From positions 15,223,167 to 15,287,166 of the forward strand of contig JBCNJP010000003.1 of the NCBI GenBank assembly GCA_039602395.1: a stretch of DNA of 64,000 nucleotides. The letters run 5' to 3'. The translations under genes were made by a program, and so were the position numbers. Position 1 is the stretch's first letter; every line of letters begins with the position of its first letter. Of the stretch, positions 55,373-64,000 are shown one piece after another. The notes under the pieces were generated by a model, which was not told the DNA's origin, searched no databases, and saw nothing but the letters and a program-made list of their open reading frames with translations. Source of the DNA: Deinandra increscens subsp. villosa (lineage: Eukaryota > Streptophyta > Magnoliopsida > Asterales > Asteraceae).

Positions 55373-55540
55373 TTATTATCAATGTAATAACATCTAACGA
55401 CACCTTATTTTTGTAAATACATATGAAGGTGCACTTTATTAATGTAAATTATTACTATCTTTTATTTAAAATATTAATAAACTTTACTAAAATTTAACAA
55501 ATCGCGGCAACGCACGGACAATTTACTCGTAACCATTAAA

Positions 55541-57265
55541 TACAATAATAATATTAGGTCTGGAGTAAGAGATCAGCAGGCGTGATTACTAATTATAATT
55601 GTTTTATTTAATAAATAATTAAATTGGTAGGTGTATTTAATTCTATATTTGAATAAAATGATGTATATATACTAGGATGAATATAATGATGGGCGGATGG
55701 GACGTGTGAAGACATTGATAATATATAGAGAGATCCTACTGGGGTCACCAAAGCAATCGCATGCAGGTGAGGTGGCTACATACATTAATTCCCATGGACC
55801 ATGCTGTATCTGATAAATATGTAAATAAAACACATACATTCTGCTCCATCACTATTCTGTCACTACCTGAAAATGACCCTTCTATCCCTCTTATTATTTT
55901 GCACCAAAATATCTTTAAGTAGTAACAAAATCAGGAAAGTAAAAAGAAAAAAAAATTCATTGTGCTATATCTGACTCTATCTTCATATTTAAAAATATAA
56001 TTTTTTTCCAAAAAAAAAAAAAAGTTAACTGAAATATTAAACGATTTAAAACTTAGTATCCTTTTTCTTATATTTATCAAGTGGAAAATAAAACGATATA
56101 TAATAACCTACAAGTTATAACAACCTATTTGCTATGTAAGTCATCTACATCGCGGCCCGTGAGCCAACTCAAAGAGAATAGGAAGAAAACAGGCACATCT
56201 GTCAACATATAAATTCACATTTATGTGGAGTTATTAATATTAATTTATTTAGCTTTGTACGTACGTATATGGTACTCTAGCTATAATAATATATTTTTAT
56301 TTTAAATAATAGTTTTCAATTAGTTGCATGTTGTCATGGGGCTAAGATAGATACATAAAAGATAGACATGTAACCTACACAAAATATCAAAAAATTAGAC
56401 AGTGTAAAACTAAACTAAAAAAGAAAAACACTTTATGTGAACTACTAAAAACTATATATCGACCGCGGGCTAACACAAGTACAGAAAAGACAGATATGTG
56501 AACCATAAAAAAACTATTAAAAATTAATGTAAAAATAAACTAAAATAAAAGAAAACACTTTACACAAAATATAAAAACTATACACAGAAAAGCAAACTAA
56601 AAAATTAATGCAATGTAACAGTGTCACATAGATAACATAAAAAATTAATAACACGTACATTATGGTTAGTGCATTCGAAAAACCTGCCAATTATCTGATG
56701 TTAAGTGGCGTCGAACACCAACCCCGTAGGCGTTATAGAGGGCGCCAACCTTGGGCGTTATAGTCTCAACGGGCGTTAAAAGGAGGGATGATGGGTCCGG
56801 ATCCAATCATAGAATCCCAGCTATTTTTTATTTTTATTTTTATTTATTAAATTAATAAAAAGTAACCTATTTTAACACCATTTATAACCGCATTTGGTGT
56901 TAAAGTTCCTGGTCATCATCTACGTAACTCCCTTTAACATATAACATTACATGAATATACTACGAGGTGTTTTACATTGTTTCTTTATTTAGGGAAGTCG
57001 GTAGAAACATTCATGCAATTTAAATAGTAGACCACCATAAAAGTTGTCCATGTATCATGTGTGGAGGATTTGTAGGAATTTTGGGCCCCACACGCCATGT
57101 GTTCTTCTGGGTTTCCATTTTCAGAGGGGTCATTTTTTTTCTCTACAAATAGAGATAAGACGAAAACTATCGGTCACCGTTATTACTTTATCTCTGCCTC
57201 CTGAAATATCTGCACAACTCTTAAATGCAGTCCTATTTTTTTTAATAGTGTTTGAAATTACGTCA
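55541..57265. other. AT-rich intergenic DNA
   Basis: No gene seen. 'gggcgttatag' and 'ggcgccaacc' phrases at 56725-56790, and a terminal-like 'taacaccatttataaccgca' at 56873, resemble the MITE at 57268-57592 and suggest a related degraded copy. The ORF at 57044-57316 is not recognised. Confidence 0.45.
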
Positions 57266-57267
57266 AT

Positions 57268-57592
57268 ATCTCTAAGGCTATCCGTAATGGAGCGTTATGG
57301 GGTTTTTTTTTCCTAATATGGCGCCCCCATAACGCCCTCCCCACCCCCCGGGGCGCCATGTTAGTTAAAAAGGGGGAGAGCGCTATGTTAATGGCGCCGG
57401 AGCCCCTCTCTTATTTTTTTTTTCTTTTTTTTTTGTTTTTTTCTTATTGGTACACATCATACATCATAAACCCCATCCTCATAACCCCCCACTACACCAC
57501 TTTAGCTATGGAGCCCCTCTTGCTGACGTGGACGCCACATGGCGCATAACGCCCACAAAGGGCTCCATCCACTACACTTAGCCTAATATACG
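57268..57592. mobile_element. MITE with AGGCTA...TAGCCT ends
   Basis: Left 'taaggctatccgtaatggag' and right (reverse complement) 'ttaggctaagtgtagtggat' form imperfect inverted repeats. The inside carries 'gcgttatgggg', 'ggcgccatgtta' and 'catggcgcataacgccc', i.e. repeated subterminal motifs. About 325 bp. The target duplication is not clear (TA or 3 bp). Confidence 0.5.
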
Positions 57593-57847
57593 AGGGAGTT
57601 TTTTTTAAGACGGTATTACACTTATTTATATTGAATTTAACACTCTAGGCTTGATCACTCATAAACACCATCAAGAAAGAAACTTATTATTTGAGAAAAA
57701 ATCTTTTAAGTCATGTTTAAACTTAAAACCTCAAAGTCTCTAATCTTTAACTATCATCCTTATAAGTCAGACCGTTAAGTCAAATGCCCTTTAGTAAATG
57801 CGTAATATTTGAGTAATTTCTTTTACATTATTGTATTGAGAATTTTA

Positions 57848-57907
57848 GTAAATGCCTTGGTAGTTTTTTGTTAATAAAAGTTTCATTGGCCGTTCAAAAA
57901 AAATATC
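57848..57907 (+). mobile_element. Extremely 5'-truncated LINE insertion (60 bp)
   Basis: 'taataaaagtttcattggcc' then 'gttcaaaaaaaatatc' is the 3' end type of plant LINEs. The segment is flanked by a perfect 10 bp duplication GAGAATTTTA (57838-57847 and 57908-57917), as expected from target-primed reverse transcription. Almost the whole element is missing from the 5' side. Confidence 0.7.
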
Positions 57908-58128
57908 GAGAATTTTATTATATTTTATTCTATTTAAATTAAGTCGGATTGACGGTATGAATTCATTTAATCTAGTGAGTTACCGTGGCATGCGCTGCAA
58001 CTGGTTATTATAGTCCACAAAACAGTCAATTGCTAGAAGTTGATACAACTCTTATTTAAATATGGTGGTCCAGAAATCTAAAATTAACGGTATGAATACC
58101 AACACAAAATCTTACAACAGACCTGAAT

Positions 58129-58164
58129 TTTTTATTTTTTTTTTTTGGGGGGGGGGGGGGGGGG
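58129..58164. repeat. Adjacent poly-T and poly-G tracts
   Basis: About 17 T followed by about 19 G with one T. Low complexity, and prone to assembly error. Confidence 0.85.
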
Positions 58165-58246
58165 TGGGGTGTTGTGGGTAAAAAAAAAATTGTATCCTTC
58201 CACGTTAAAAAAAAGCTAAGGTTTTGTATTTCTATATGTATAGTAA

Positions 58247-58290
58247 CTAGTGTTTTAACCCCACGTGTTACGGCGGAAATGGTGTATGTA
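58247..58290 (-). mobile_element. Possible Helitron 3' terminus
   Basis: The minus strand reads GCCGTAACACGTGGGG, then AT-rich bases, CTAG (58250-58247) and T. This is the hairpin-CTAG pattern of Helitrons, as at 18535. The matching 5' end was not identified. Confidence 0.35.
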
Positions 58291-58507
58291 AACAAAACTG
58301 CAAACAAATAAAACCCGAGGGGAATGTTTTATGTACACAAAAATTCAAACAAATAAAACCCGGGCATTGATCGGTCTTAAAATCTCCAAAGAATATCAGT
58401 GTAAGAGTTGTAGATTATTTTATTAGATCTAAGGTTATGATCTGCAAAATTATCATCATAAAGGGAGACTTGTAAGAGTAAAATAACCCATATCTTGATA
58501 CAGTATA

Positions 58508-58897
58508 TGTTGGACGATTCCTCTAATATAATAAGATAAATATGACATAAATCTAGAGATTACATCGTGATCTGGTAGCCACAGTCATTATTGTAGAAGG
58601 CAAGATGATCCTAATCGAGTTCCCGTTTAGGGTGTACGGTTAGGATGTTGAAGGTAATGGTGGTCCACGAATTTAGAGAGGGAGAGAAAGAGCACCACGA
58701 TTTGTGTGGGCGATAAGGGTGTTGAATCTCTCCCTAATGCCTCTATATATACACCCAAGGGGAAATCTTAATTAGTTATAGTAAGGAAAATTACGTTCAT
58801 CGAATAAATTTCAATTAGGAAACTTAGAGATATATTTAGGTCAATGATCATGTAAGATAAATGATAACTTAGGCCATAAGAAAGACAAAGTCTAACA
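58508..58897 (-). repeat. Probable Copia 3' LTR with polypurine tract
   Basis: The minus strand shows TCAAGTGGGAGAA (58910-58898), then TGTTAGACTTTGTC, the usual Copia polypurine tract and LTR start. The far end is placed at TGTTGGACG (58508) because it gives TG...CA ends. A minus-strand TATA-like 'gtatatatagag' lies near 58742. The second LTR is not in the window; 58911-59155 is probably the adjoining internal DNA. Confidence 0.5.
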
Positions 58898-59154
58898 TTC
58901 TCCCACTTGACCGACTGATCAATTATAATGAGTTATTGGCTTAGTCTAATCGAAAATTAATAGTCATTTCAGTTTTGAACCAAAACTGTAGCAGAGAAAT
59001 ACAGTCATAAAATTGATTATCCAACTCAAGACCCCATTAATCATACTACAATTCCAAATTTAAAACTCAACTAAGTTTTAGGATCAATTGACAATTAAAA
59101 CCTTAACGTTGATTTGTACATAAACTGTCTATATGTCACGTTAGACATGCATAA

Positions 59155-59800
59155 TATGCATTTTGTTAGGACAAGAGAGAACGTGGAGTTTTTCGAAAGG
59201 CGTGCATTTATTTAAGCATAGACGCCATCCAATCATTATGTTTGGATGCAGATTTAAAACCCCGTGGTTGAAAATAATGCCGAATAAAGAGCATATTTGT
59301 CAAATTTGTACAAACTTGGTTCTCTCGTAAGATCAAAATATTCCAAAGTGATGATGGAACTGAGTTTGTGAACCATAATGTGAAAAAAACTGTTTGGTCA
59401 TCGCGCCACAACAAAACAATCGTGCTGAAGAAAACACCGTCATATTATGAAAACTGGCTTGGCTCTACTTTTTCAGGACATATTCCATCAGAATATTGGG
59501 TTTAAGCCTTTAGCACTGTTGTCTACATCATCAATAGACTACCTACACTAGTGTTAGAAGCTAACTCACCTTTTCAACAATTATTTCTCAAATTAAAATC
59601 CGGTATTCAATAATTTTCGTGTATTTGGATGTTGTGTGTTTCAATGTTTAAGGGACTATACCGAACATAAGTTGGCTCCTCGAAGCTTACCTCGCGTTTT
59701 TAGGGGTGTAGCCCTCAATACAAAGGCTTTTTGTGCCTTGAACCCGAATCAAATATAATTTATATCACCCGGCATGCCAAATACCCTTGAATGGGAGAGA
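59155..59800 (+). pseudogene. Decayed Copia integrase fragment
   Basis: In mixed frames the plus strand gives KIFQSDDGTEFVNHNVKK (catalytic Asp region), a degraded HIPSEYWV, then INRLPTLVLEANSPFQQL, FRVFGCCVFQCLRDYTEHKL, APRSLPRVFRGVALN and KAFCALNPNQ. These match the order ...INRLP...SP...LRVFGC..F..LRPY..HKL.PRS..C.F.GY... of Copia integrase C-termini. Stops and frameshifts abound, and no neighbouring Copia domain is readable. Confidence 0.75.
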
Positions 59801-61240
59801 GGCGATCTATTAATAAACACAAATTTATAGTATACATACATGAGGAATGAGTAGACAAAATACAAATACACCCCAAAATACAAGATTAATTACATGTGGG
59901 TTTAATAGGATAGAATAAGTATCATTTCTTAATAGAGCTAAAATATTTTTTTATATATTTCTACCCGTTAAAATAAGTTTGTTTTTAATAGTTTCGTGCG
60001 TATCAATGTATTTTTTATATGACCTCTTTGACACCTACTAACATCCATCACTCTGTGAGTCTGTGTATATCAAAAAGGTCTTTGTCTAATGACATTTTAG
60101 AGATGAATAACAATATCGTTTTAAATGTGAGTATTTCAACCATATAGTTGACAAAAGAAAATTGCCACCAAAAAAAGAAAAAGATAATATGTGTACTGTG
60201 AAATAATAATAAAAGGATACGCATGGATTCGAAACGAAAATGGCGGGGTTAGGAGCAAGTTGCAGATATGAGACGAGCCCACAAGTTGCAACTTGCCATG
60301 CATATATTAATGGTACCGTACAACTCTGTTGTTAAAGAAAACAAAAGTAACAGAAGCGGCTGCCCAGAATATGAAAGGCTGCGCCATGGTCCGGGTCAGA
60401 CCCGTGGGTTGGGTCAGTCGGGTAGGGGGACCATCCACATTCCTCATTTTTCCCGATGCCTTTCGTTCACGGCCGCACCAACAGAGGAGACAACGTGTTC
60501 ACAGCCTATTGGTTGCGAGATTCTGCTCCTTAACGTTACAAAAGTTCTGGTTTTCCTTTATTTTTTTTACTTACTGTATTTTAATAATTTAACCACGATA
60601 ATAAAATGCTATGAAAAGTTTAATACTTTTGTTTGAACTGTAATTTAATATTTTAAGATAAAATAAAGAGTTTAAAATTAGTTTCCCTGAATCGTTTGCT
60701 TTTAGATAATACTTATTAATTAATAACTAATTTTAACTGAAATTGGCATCTTATTTTAATATTATGAAGAATGAGGTTTAGAGCTTTTGACATTTTAACG
60801 TCGGAGATTTTTTAATAGCAATTCGCTTTTAAGTAATGACAAATTTGTCATTTTTAAATAAATCTATATATGATTATAAATGTTGTTACATGTCATTCTC
60901 ATATTTATTTTCATCTCATTTTTTCTTGTCTCTTTCCTACTAAATATTAACATTCTTATCAATTAAATAATAATAACTTTAAATAGTTATATTATATAAT
61001 TACATATAAAAAATATAAATGTTCTTATTCTAATAATTTGTTTAAACATAATAAATTAAAATAAGATTTTAATAATATCTAATCTTAAAATATATGTTTA
61101 TTTTGATTAGATCTTTATTATTTTTTACTTTATAATTTTTAAATAATCATTATTTCTTATTTCACAAGTGGTTGATAACATCTAAACTAGTATATTATAT
61201 TAGAATATAATATACATTTGTTACTATTTAGTAATATGTC
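59801..61240. other. AT-rich intergenic DNA
   Basis: A GC-richer island at 60240-60540 contains two overlapping ORFs (60268-60636, 60329-60592) and repeated 'gggtcag/gtgggttgg' phrases but no known domain. From 60600 to 61240 it is almost pure A/T. Confidence 0.45.
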
Positions 61241-61241
61241 T

Positions 61242-61495
61242 AAGACATTTGATTTTAATATACCATGGCTCAAATGGGTTCCTTTGAAAGTAAATGCATT
61301 TGCATGGCGAGCGGGTCTAGAAAAGATACCTTCCAAACAGGGACTGCAGAGAATGGGTTGCTGACAGAAGACTACTACCCAGTTCGCGAGTTGAAAACTG
61401 AATCCACTGACCACCTCCTCATCCAATGTTGTCGTGCAAGCAAATTTTGGGAGCTCATTTTCGAGTGGTGTAAAGTTCTGAAGCATATAATCTTG
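61242..61495 (+). pseudogene. zf-RVT (LINE reverse-transcriptase zinc-binding) fragment
   Basis: The plus strand reads WLKWVPLKVNAFAWRAGLEK and IPSKQGLQRMG. After a frameshift near 61360 it continues LLTEDYYPVRELKTESTDHL, LIQCCRASKFWELIF and EWCK. This is the C-terminal zf-RVT domain found behind plant L1-type reverse transcriptases (pattern W...P.KV..F.WR...., TR..L..RG, C..C....E...HL...C..A...W). The first Cys pair is lost. Only this domain remains. Confidence 0.78.
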
Positions 61496-61613
61496 GCCTT
61501 CTTCTGATGTGTTAAGGATGTGTTACTGGTGTAGGAATCTTGGCCTTTTTCTGAGAGAAGGAAGAAAATATAACACGGAATCTTCTTAACTGATATGGTG
61601 TTTGCGAAAGCAA

Positions 61614-61777
61614 GAGACGATAAGCAATTCAATAAACGTTACCTAATGCAACACTTTAAAGTATTGCGTTATGTAACGTTGCATTAGATCTGAGAGAGAC
61701 GATAAGCAATTCAATAAATGTTACCTAATGCAACACTTTAAAGTATTGCGTTATGTAACGTTGCATTAGATCTAATG
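61614..61777. repeat. Two 82 bp tandem units, each containing a 46 bp palindrome
   Basis: Unit 1 is 61614-61695, unit 2 61696-61777, nearly identical. Each contains an imperfect palindrome (61635-61680 and 61717-61762): 'acgttacctaatgcaaca' pairs with 'attgcgttatgtaacgt' around a central CTTTAAAG. Up to about 61885, further 'taatgcaac' and 'agataatgcaac' units follow. The left and right limits of the wider element are unclear. Confidence 0.85.
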
Positions 61778-61925
61778 CAACACTTTTTTTAGATAATGCA
61801 ACAAATTTTTTAGATAATGTAACATATTTTTAGATAGTGCATCACTTTTGTTAAATAATACAACACTTTTGTTAAGTGTTGCTTTTATAAGTATTGCATT
61901 AGGCTCATTTTTTTAATAGACCTCC

Positions 61926-63598
61926 ATTGTATAGAAGGTTTCGCACCGTTAATTCAATGAGATGGGGATACTAGAAATATGCATAGTACTTATAAATGTG
62001 TACTTCACACCTTATGACTTGTAATATTTTATATTCATTTATCTTAATCATAACAAAATCCAACCAAAGTAAAATGACATAGAGATGAAACAAAATTATT
62101 ATTTGGCTCATTTACTTTCCTGTTAAACATCATGAAATCACACAAGATCACAAGTCCACGGACTTGATGATGAGTTATCACAATCAAACTTTGGGCCAAA
62201 TCCTGAATTTTGTCCTCCAAACAACTATTGGTCTTTGGTTTTTGAAAGTACCAAAAATAGGTACTAAAAATGTAATACTTGTGATTGTGGGGGACCCAAG
62301 AGTACGATAACAGATTTAGAAGGTTAAAAGGTTGAAAAAACAGAAAGAACATAATCAATTTGTAGACCTAATGTCACTTTCAAACTGTATCTTCCTCTTT
62401 ATCGCCGATATCTGACTGAAAGTTACATTGCTTCGCCACCGTTTTATCCTTTGTTGCTACCAAAGAACACTAGATATCATCTTTATGAAAAGACAAGGGC
62501 TTGTTTGTAGTATTCGAAAAGTAGAAGGACTCATTGTTAAGAAACAACTTTATTTTTTTATTTATTTTAAAGTGTGAGATTATAATCATATGTTGTCACT
62601 AACCCACTCTTTGTTTTTAAATAATTGTGGGGTTATTATAAGGTTTATGAAAACCAACCTTTGATTACAAGATAATTTTTAACTAATGTTTGCGAAGCGA
62701 GTATTATATTATACTTGCACAAACGGAGTATTTATCATGTAGAGTGCAGATAGTTTGTATTTACAGTTTAAGAAATTGTAGTTAAAAATACTAACCGGAT
62801 AGTATTAAAAACAAGTTATGTAATTTTAGGATCCAAATTATCAACTTGCTTGCTTTTAGTTTTCCTCCAAAGTAATTGAATTGAACACATTTTTTAAGAA
62901 CCATATGTTAGTATAAAGCCATATATACCTCAACCCCATCATATATAATATAAGCTTTGATGGCCCAAAACCTAAAGCAATGATAGGAGCAATTGTAAGT
63001 CACAAGGAAACCTAGGGACTAAAATGTTATTACCAATTATTAGGGGTGTACTTGACTCCTTGTAGAAGGCCCAATTTGTAAGGAGACAAAAAAACACAAC
63101 AGGATGAAAGAGACACTTTAGAGTTATTATGTAAGATTTGGCCAGATTTAGGATTGCGTGGGGCAATGTGTCTTTAAATTAGAAACTACGTACTTATTTT
63201 TATTTTGTATTTCTGTTATACTGGAGTGATATTGTAAGTGTGTATAAGTTATTGTAAGCAAGCTAGAGCTCGAAAATGGTAGGGCTTGAGCCTTGATCAA
63301 AGATGAACTCGATGAAATTCAAATTGAGGCTTATTTAATAATTTAATAGGAATTAAATTACATGAATCATATTTTTAAGAGTAAATTATTGATTGTGTCC
63401 TTTATAAATATGTGAAATTACTAGATGTGTTCTTTGAATTTAATACTTATTGATGTTTTTTTTTTTTAATTTACACGCCCGTTGTCCTATCGACTAACAC
63501 GCCCATTGCCCTATTGACTAACACCCATTACAATTTTGGTCCCTGAAAATTCCGTTTTTTACTTAAAACCAAAAACATAGGTTTTGATAATAAAACAT
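61926..63598. other. AT-rich intergenic DNA
   Basis: ORFs at 62044-62358 and 62972-63166 (both minus) show no known domain. Short phrases near 63470-63530 ('cccgttgtcctatcgactaa' / 'cccattgccctattgactaa') are a 31 bp tandem duplicate. Confidence 0.45.
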
Positions 63599-64000
63599 CG
63601 AGTAAATTACGGCTATAGTCCCTGTGGTTTGCACGTTTTATGGCTATAGTCCCTAGGCTTTAATTTTTACGCCTATAGTCCCCAAGGTTTAGGGGTCCGT
63701 TACACCGGTGGTCCCTGGGGCTAACGTCCGTCTAATTTACCCCGTTAAATCCCCACGTGAGATAAGTGTGATGGGCAAAACTGTCCTTTCACACTTCAAT
63801 ATTTATTTTCTATATAAATGATTCAACGGTCACTTCTCCTTTCTCCCTCGTCTTCCACCTCCGATATTAACGATCATCAACAATTGTTGCGATGGTGCTC
63901 TGCTACTGTGGCCGGAATGCGATCGTTCGCATGAGCAGGACGGATGCGAACCCTGGTCGCCGATTTTACTGTTGTTCCGAGCAGGTATGTTCCAGTTTTA
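63599..64000 (+). mobile_element. Left end of a MULE-like element (continues past the window)
   Basis: 'cgagtaaattacggctatag' followed by three near-repeats of 'ggctatagtccct' and then 'taacgtccgtctaatttacc' is the style of long TIRs in plant MULEs. The right end is outside the window. It carries the GRF exon just inside. Confidence 0.45.
63892..63984 (+). CDS. GRF zinc-finger protein, first exon (partial)
   Basis: From the ATG at 63892: MVLCYCGRNAIVRMSRTDAN, PGRRFYCCSEQ, then a donor CAG|GTATGT at 63985. CxCG...N.GR.F..C is the zf-GRF signature, a small DNA/RNA-binding finger. The rest, including the last Cys/His ligands, should be in exon 2 outside the window. Its place directly behind a MULE-like terminus suggests either a transposon-carried gene or a host gene with a transposon in its promoter. 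Confidence 0.7.

Larger units (their letters stand above)
51841..55540 (+). other. Unclassified region with exon-like patches and a possible Helitron 3' end
   Basis: A C/T-rich leader-like stretch (52190-52600) includes a Pro-rich frame and several ATGs but nothing I recognise. Further on, 54935-55000 and 55093-55116 can be joined over GAAG|GTACCT...TTCAACAG|CT to encode VEKTPKRYDRKNEAKRSKEK and a stop, which looks like a charged protein C-terminus. 'ggaaaatgaaggtacctctc' occurs near 54886 and again near 55000. At 55505-55520 'cgcggcaacgcacgg' resembles a Helitron 3' hairpin. It may be a gene-fragment-carrying transposon or a decayed host gene; I cannot decide. Confidence 0.35.

Noticed and set aside
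58141..58164. Poly-G tracts (also near 36962, 39846, 42530 and 50788) as functional G-quadruplexes
   Set aside because: At 50788 it is a polypurine tract and the others lie in or beside element DNA; length is unreliable in assemblies, and I have no evidence of function.
1..64000. CRISPR arrays, rRNA genes, intact tRNA genes, plastid or mitochondrial DNA inserts, pararetrovirus copies
   Set aside because: Looked for and not seen. The tRNA-like segments lack a pairable acceptor stem, and all reverse transcriptases sit in LTR elements with Copia or Tat domain order, apart from the isolated LINE zf-RVT fragment.

Overview
This is a window of plant nuclear DNA: AT-rich intergenic sequence, GT-AG introns, and a very high load of nested transposons of families known only from flowering plants. 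The repeat families resemble those I know from eudicots and especially Asteraceae (Copia, Tat-type Ty3/gypsy, long TGTCACACC... LTRs, hAT and Harbinger-like MITEs). The family-level guess is inference from memory, not something the sequence proves. I see no bacterial, CRISPR, rRNA or organellar segment.

Layout. 1-6.8 kb: gene-poor DNA with MITEs, a possible SINE and short tandem repeats. 6.87-9.33 kb: the one convincing complete host gene, a two-exon minus-strand gene for a 66-residue twin CX9C (CHCH) protein; its 2.26 kb intron holds a hAT MITE nested inside another MITE of the same family. 10.5-13.2 kb: an inverted-repeat element containing an LTR element whose 3' LTR has shrunk to 16 bp. 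14.15-19.04 kb: a long-TIR, Pack-MULE-like element carrying pieces of a ClpB/HSP101 chaperone gene, itself hit by a hAT element, a 1.4 kb solo LTR and a small Helitron. 20.3-21.0 kb: a decayed Helitron helicase fragment. 21.1-23.9 kb: a short LTR element with gag only. 24.5-35.0 kb: a Tat-type Ty3/gypsy element on the minus strand with identical LTRs, three apparent introns in gag-pol, and a spliced antisense extra ORF with its own TATA box; it is flanked by a 331 bp direct duplication instead of a 5 bp one. 36.3-42.7 kb: a minus-strand Copia element (TSD AAAGG). 43.1-51.1 kb: a plus-strand Copia element (TSD GTGTA) whose reverse transcriptase is split by a 2.9 kb solo LTR (TSD CAAGG). 51.8-55.5 kb: unexplained sequence with tRNA-like, tandem-repeat and exon-like patches. 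57-64 kb: MITEs, a 60 bp LINE tail with a 10 bp TSD, fragments of Copia integrase and of a LINE zf-RVT domain, palindromic tandem repeats, and at the right edge a MULE-like end with the first exon of a GRF zinc-finger protein.

How it works together. Apart from the CHCH gene, and perhaps the GRF exon, the coding signal belongs to mobile elements, nearly all disabled. By-eye LTR divergence gives a relative order of insertion: Tat element (no difference in 312 bp), gag-only element (4 in 272), plus-strand Copia (about 11 in 296), minus-strand Copia (roughly 5 percent). The most unusual biology is in the Tat element and the chaperone-bearing long-TIR element. All coordinates and alignments were made by eye; splice sites are predictions.
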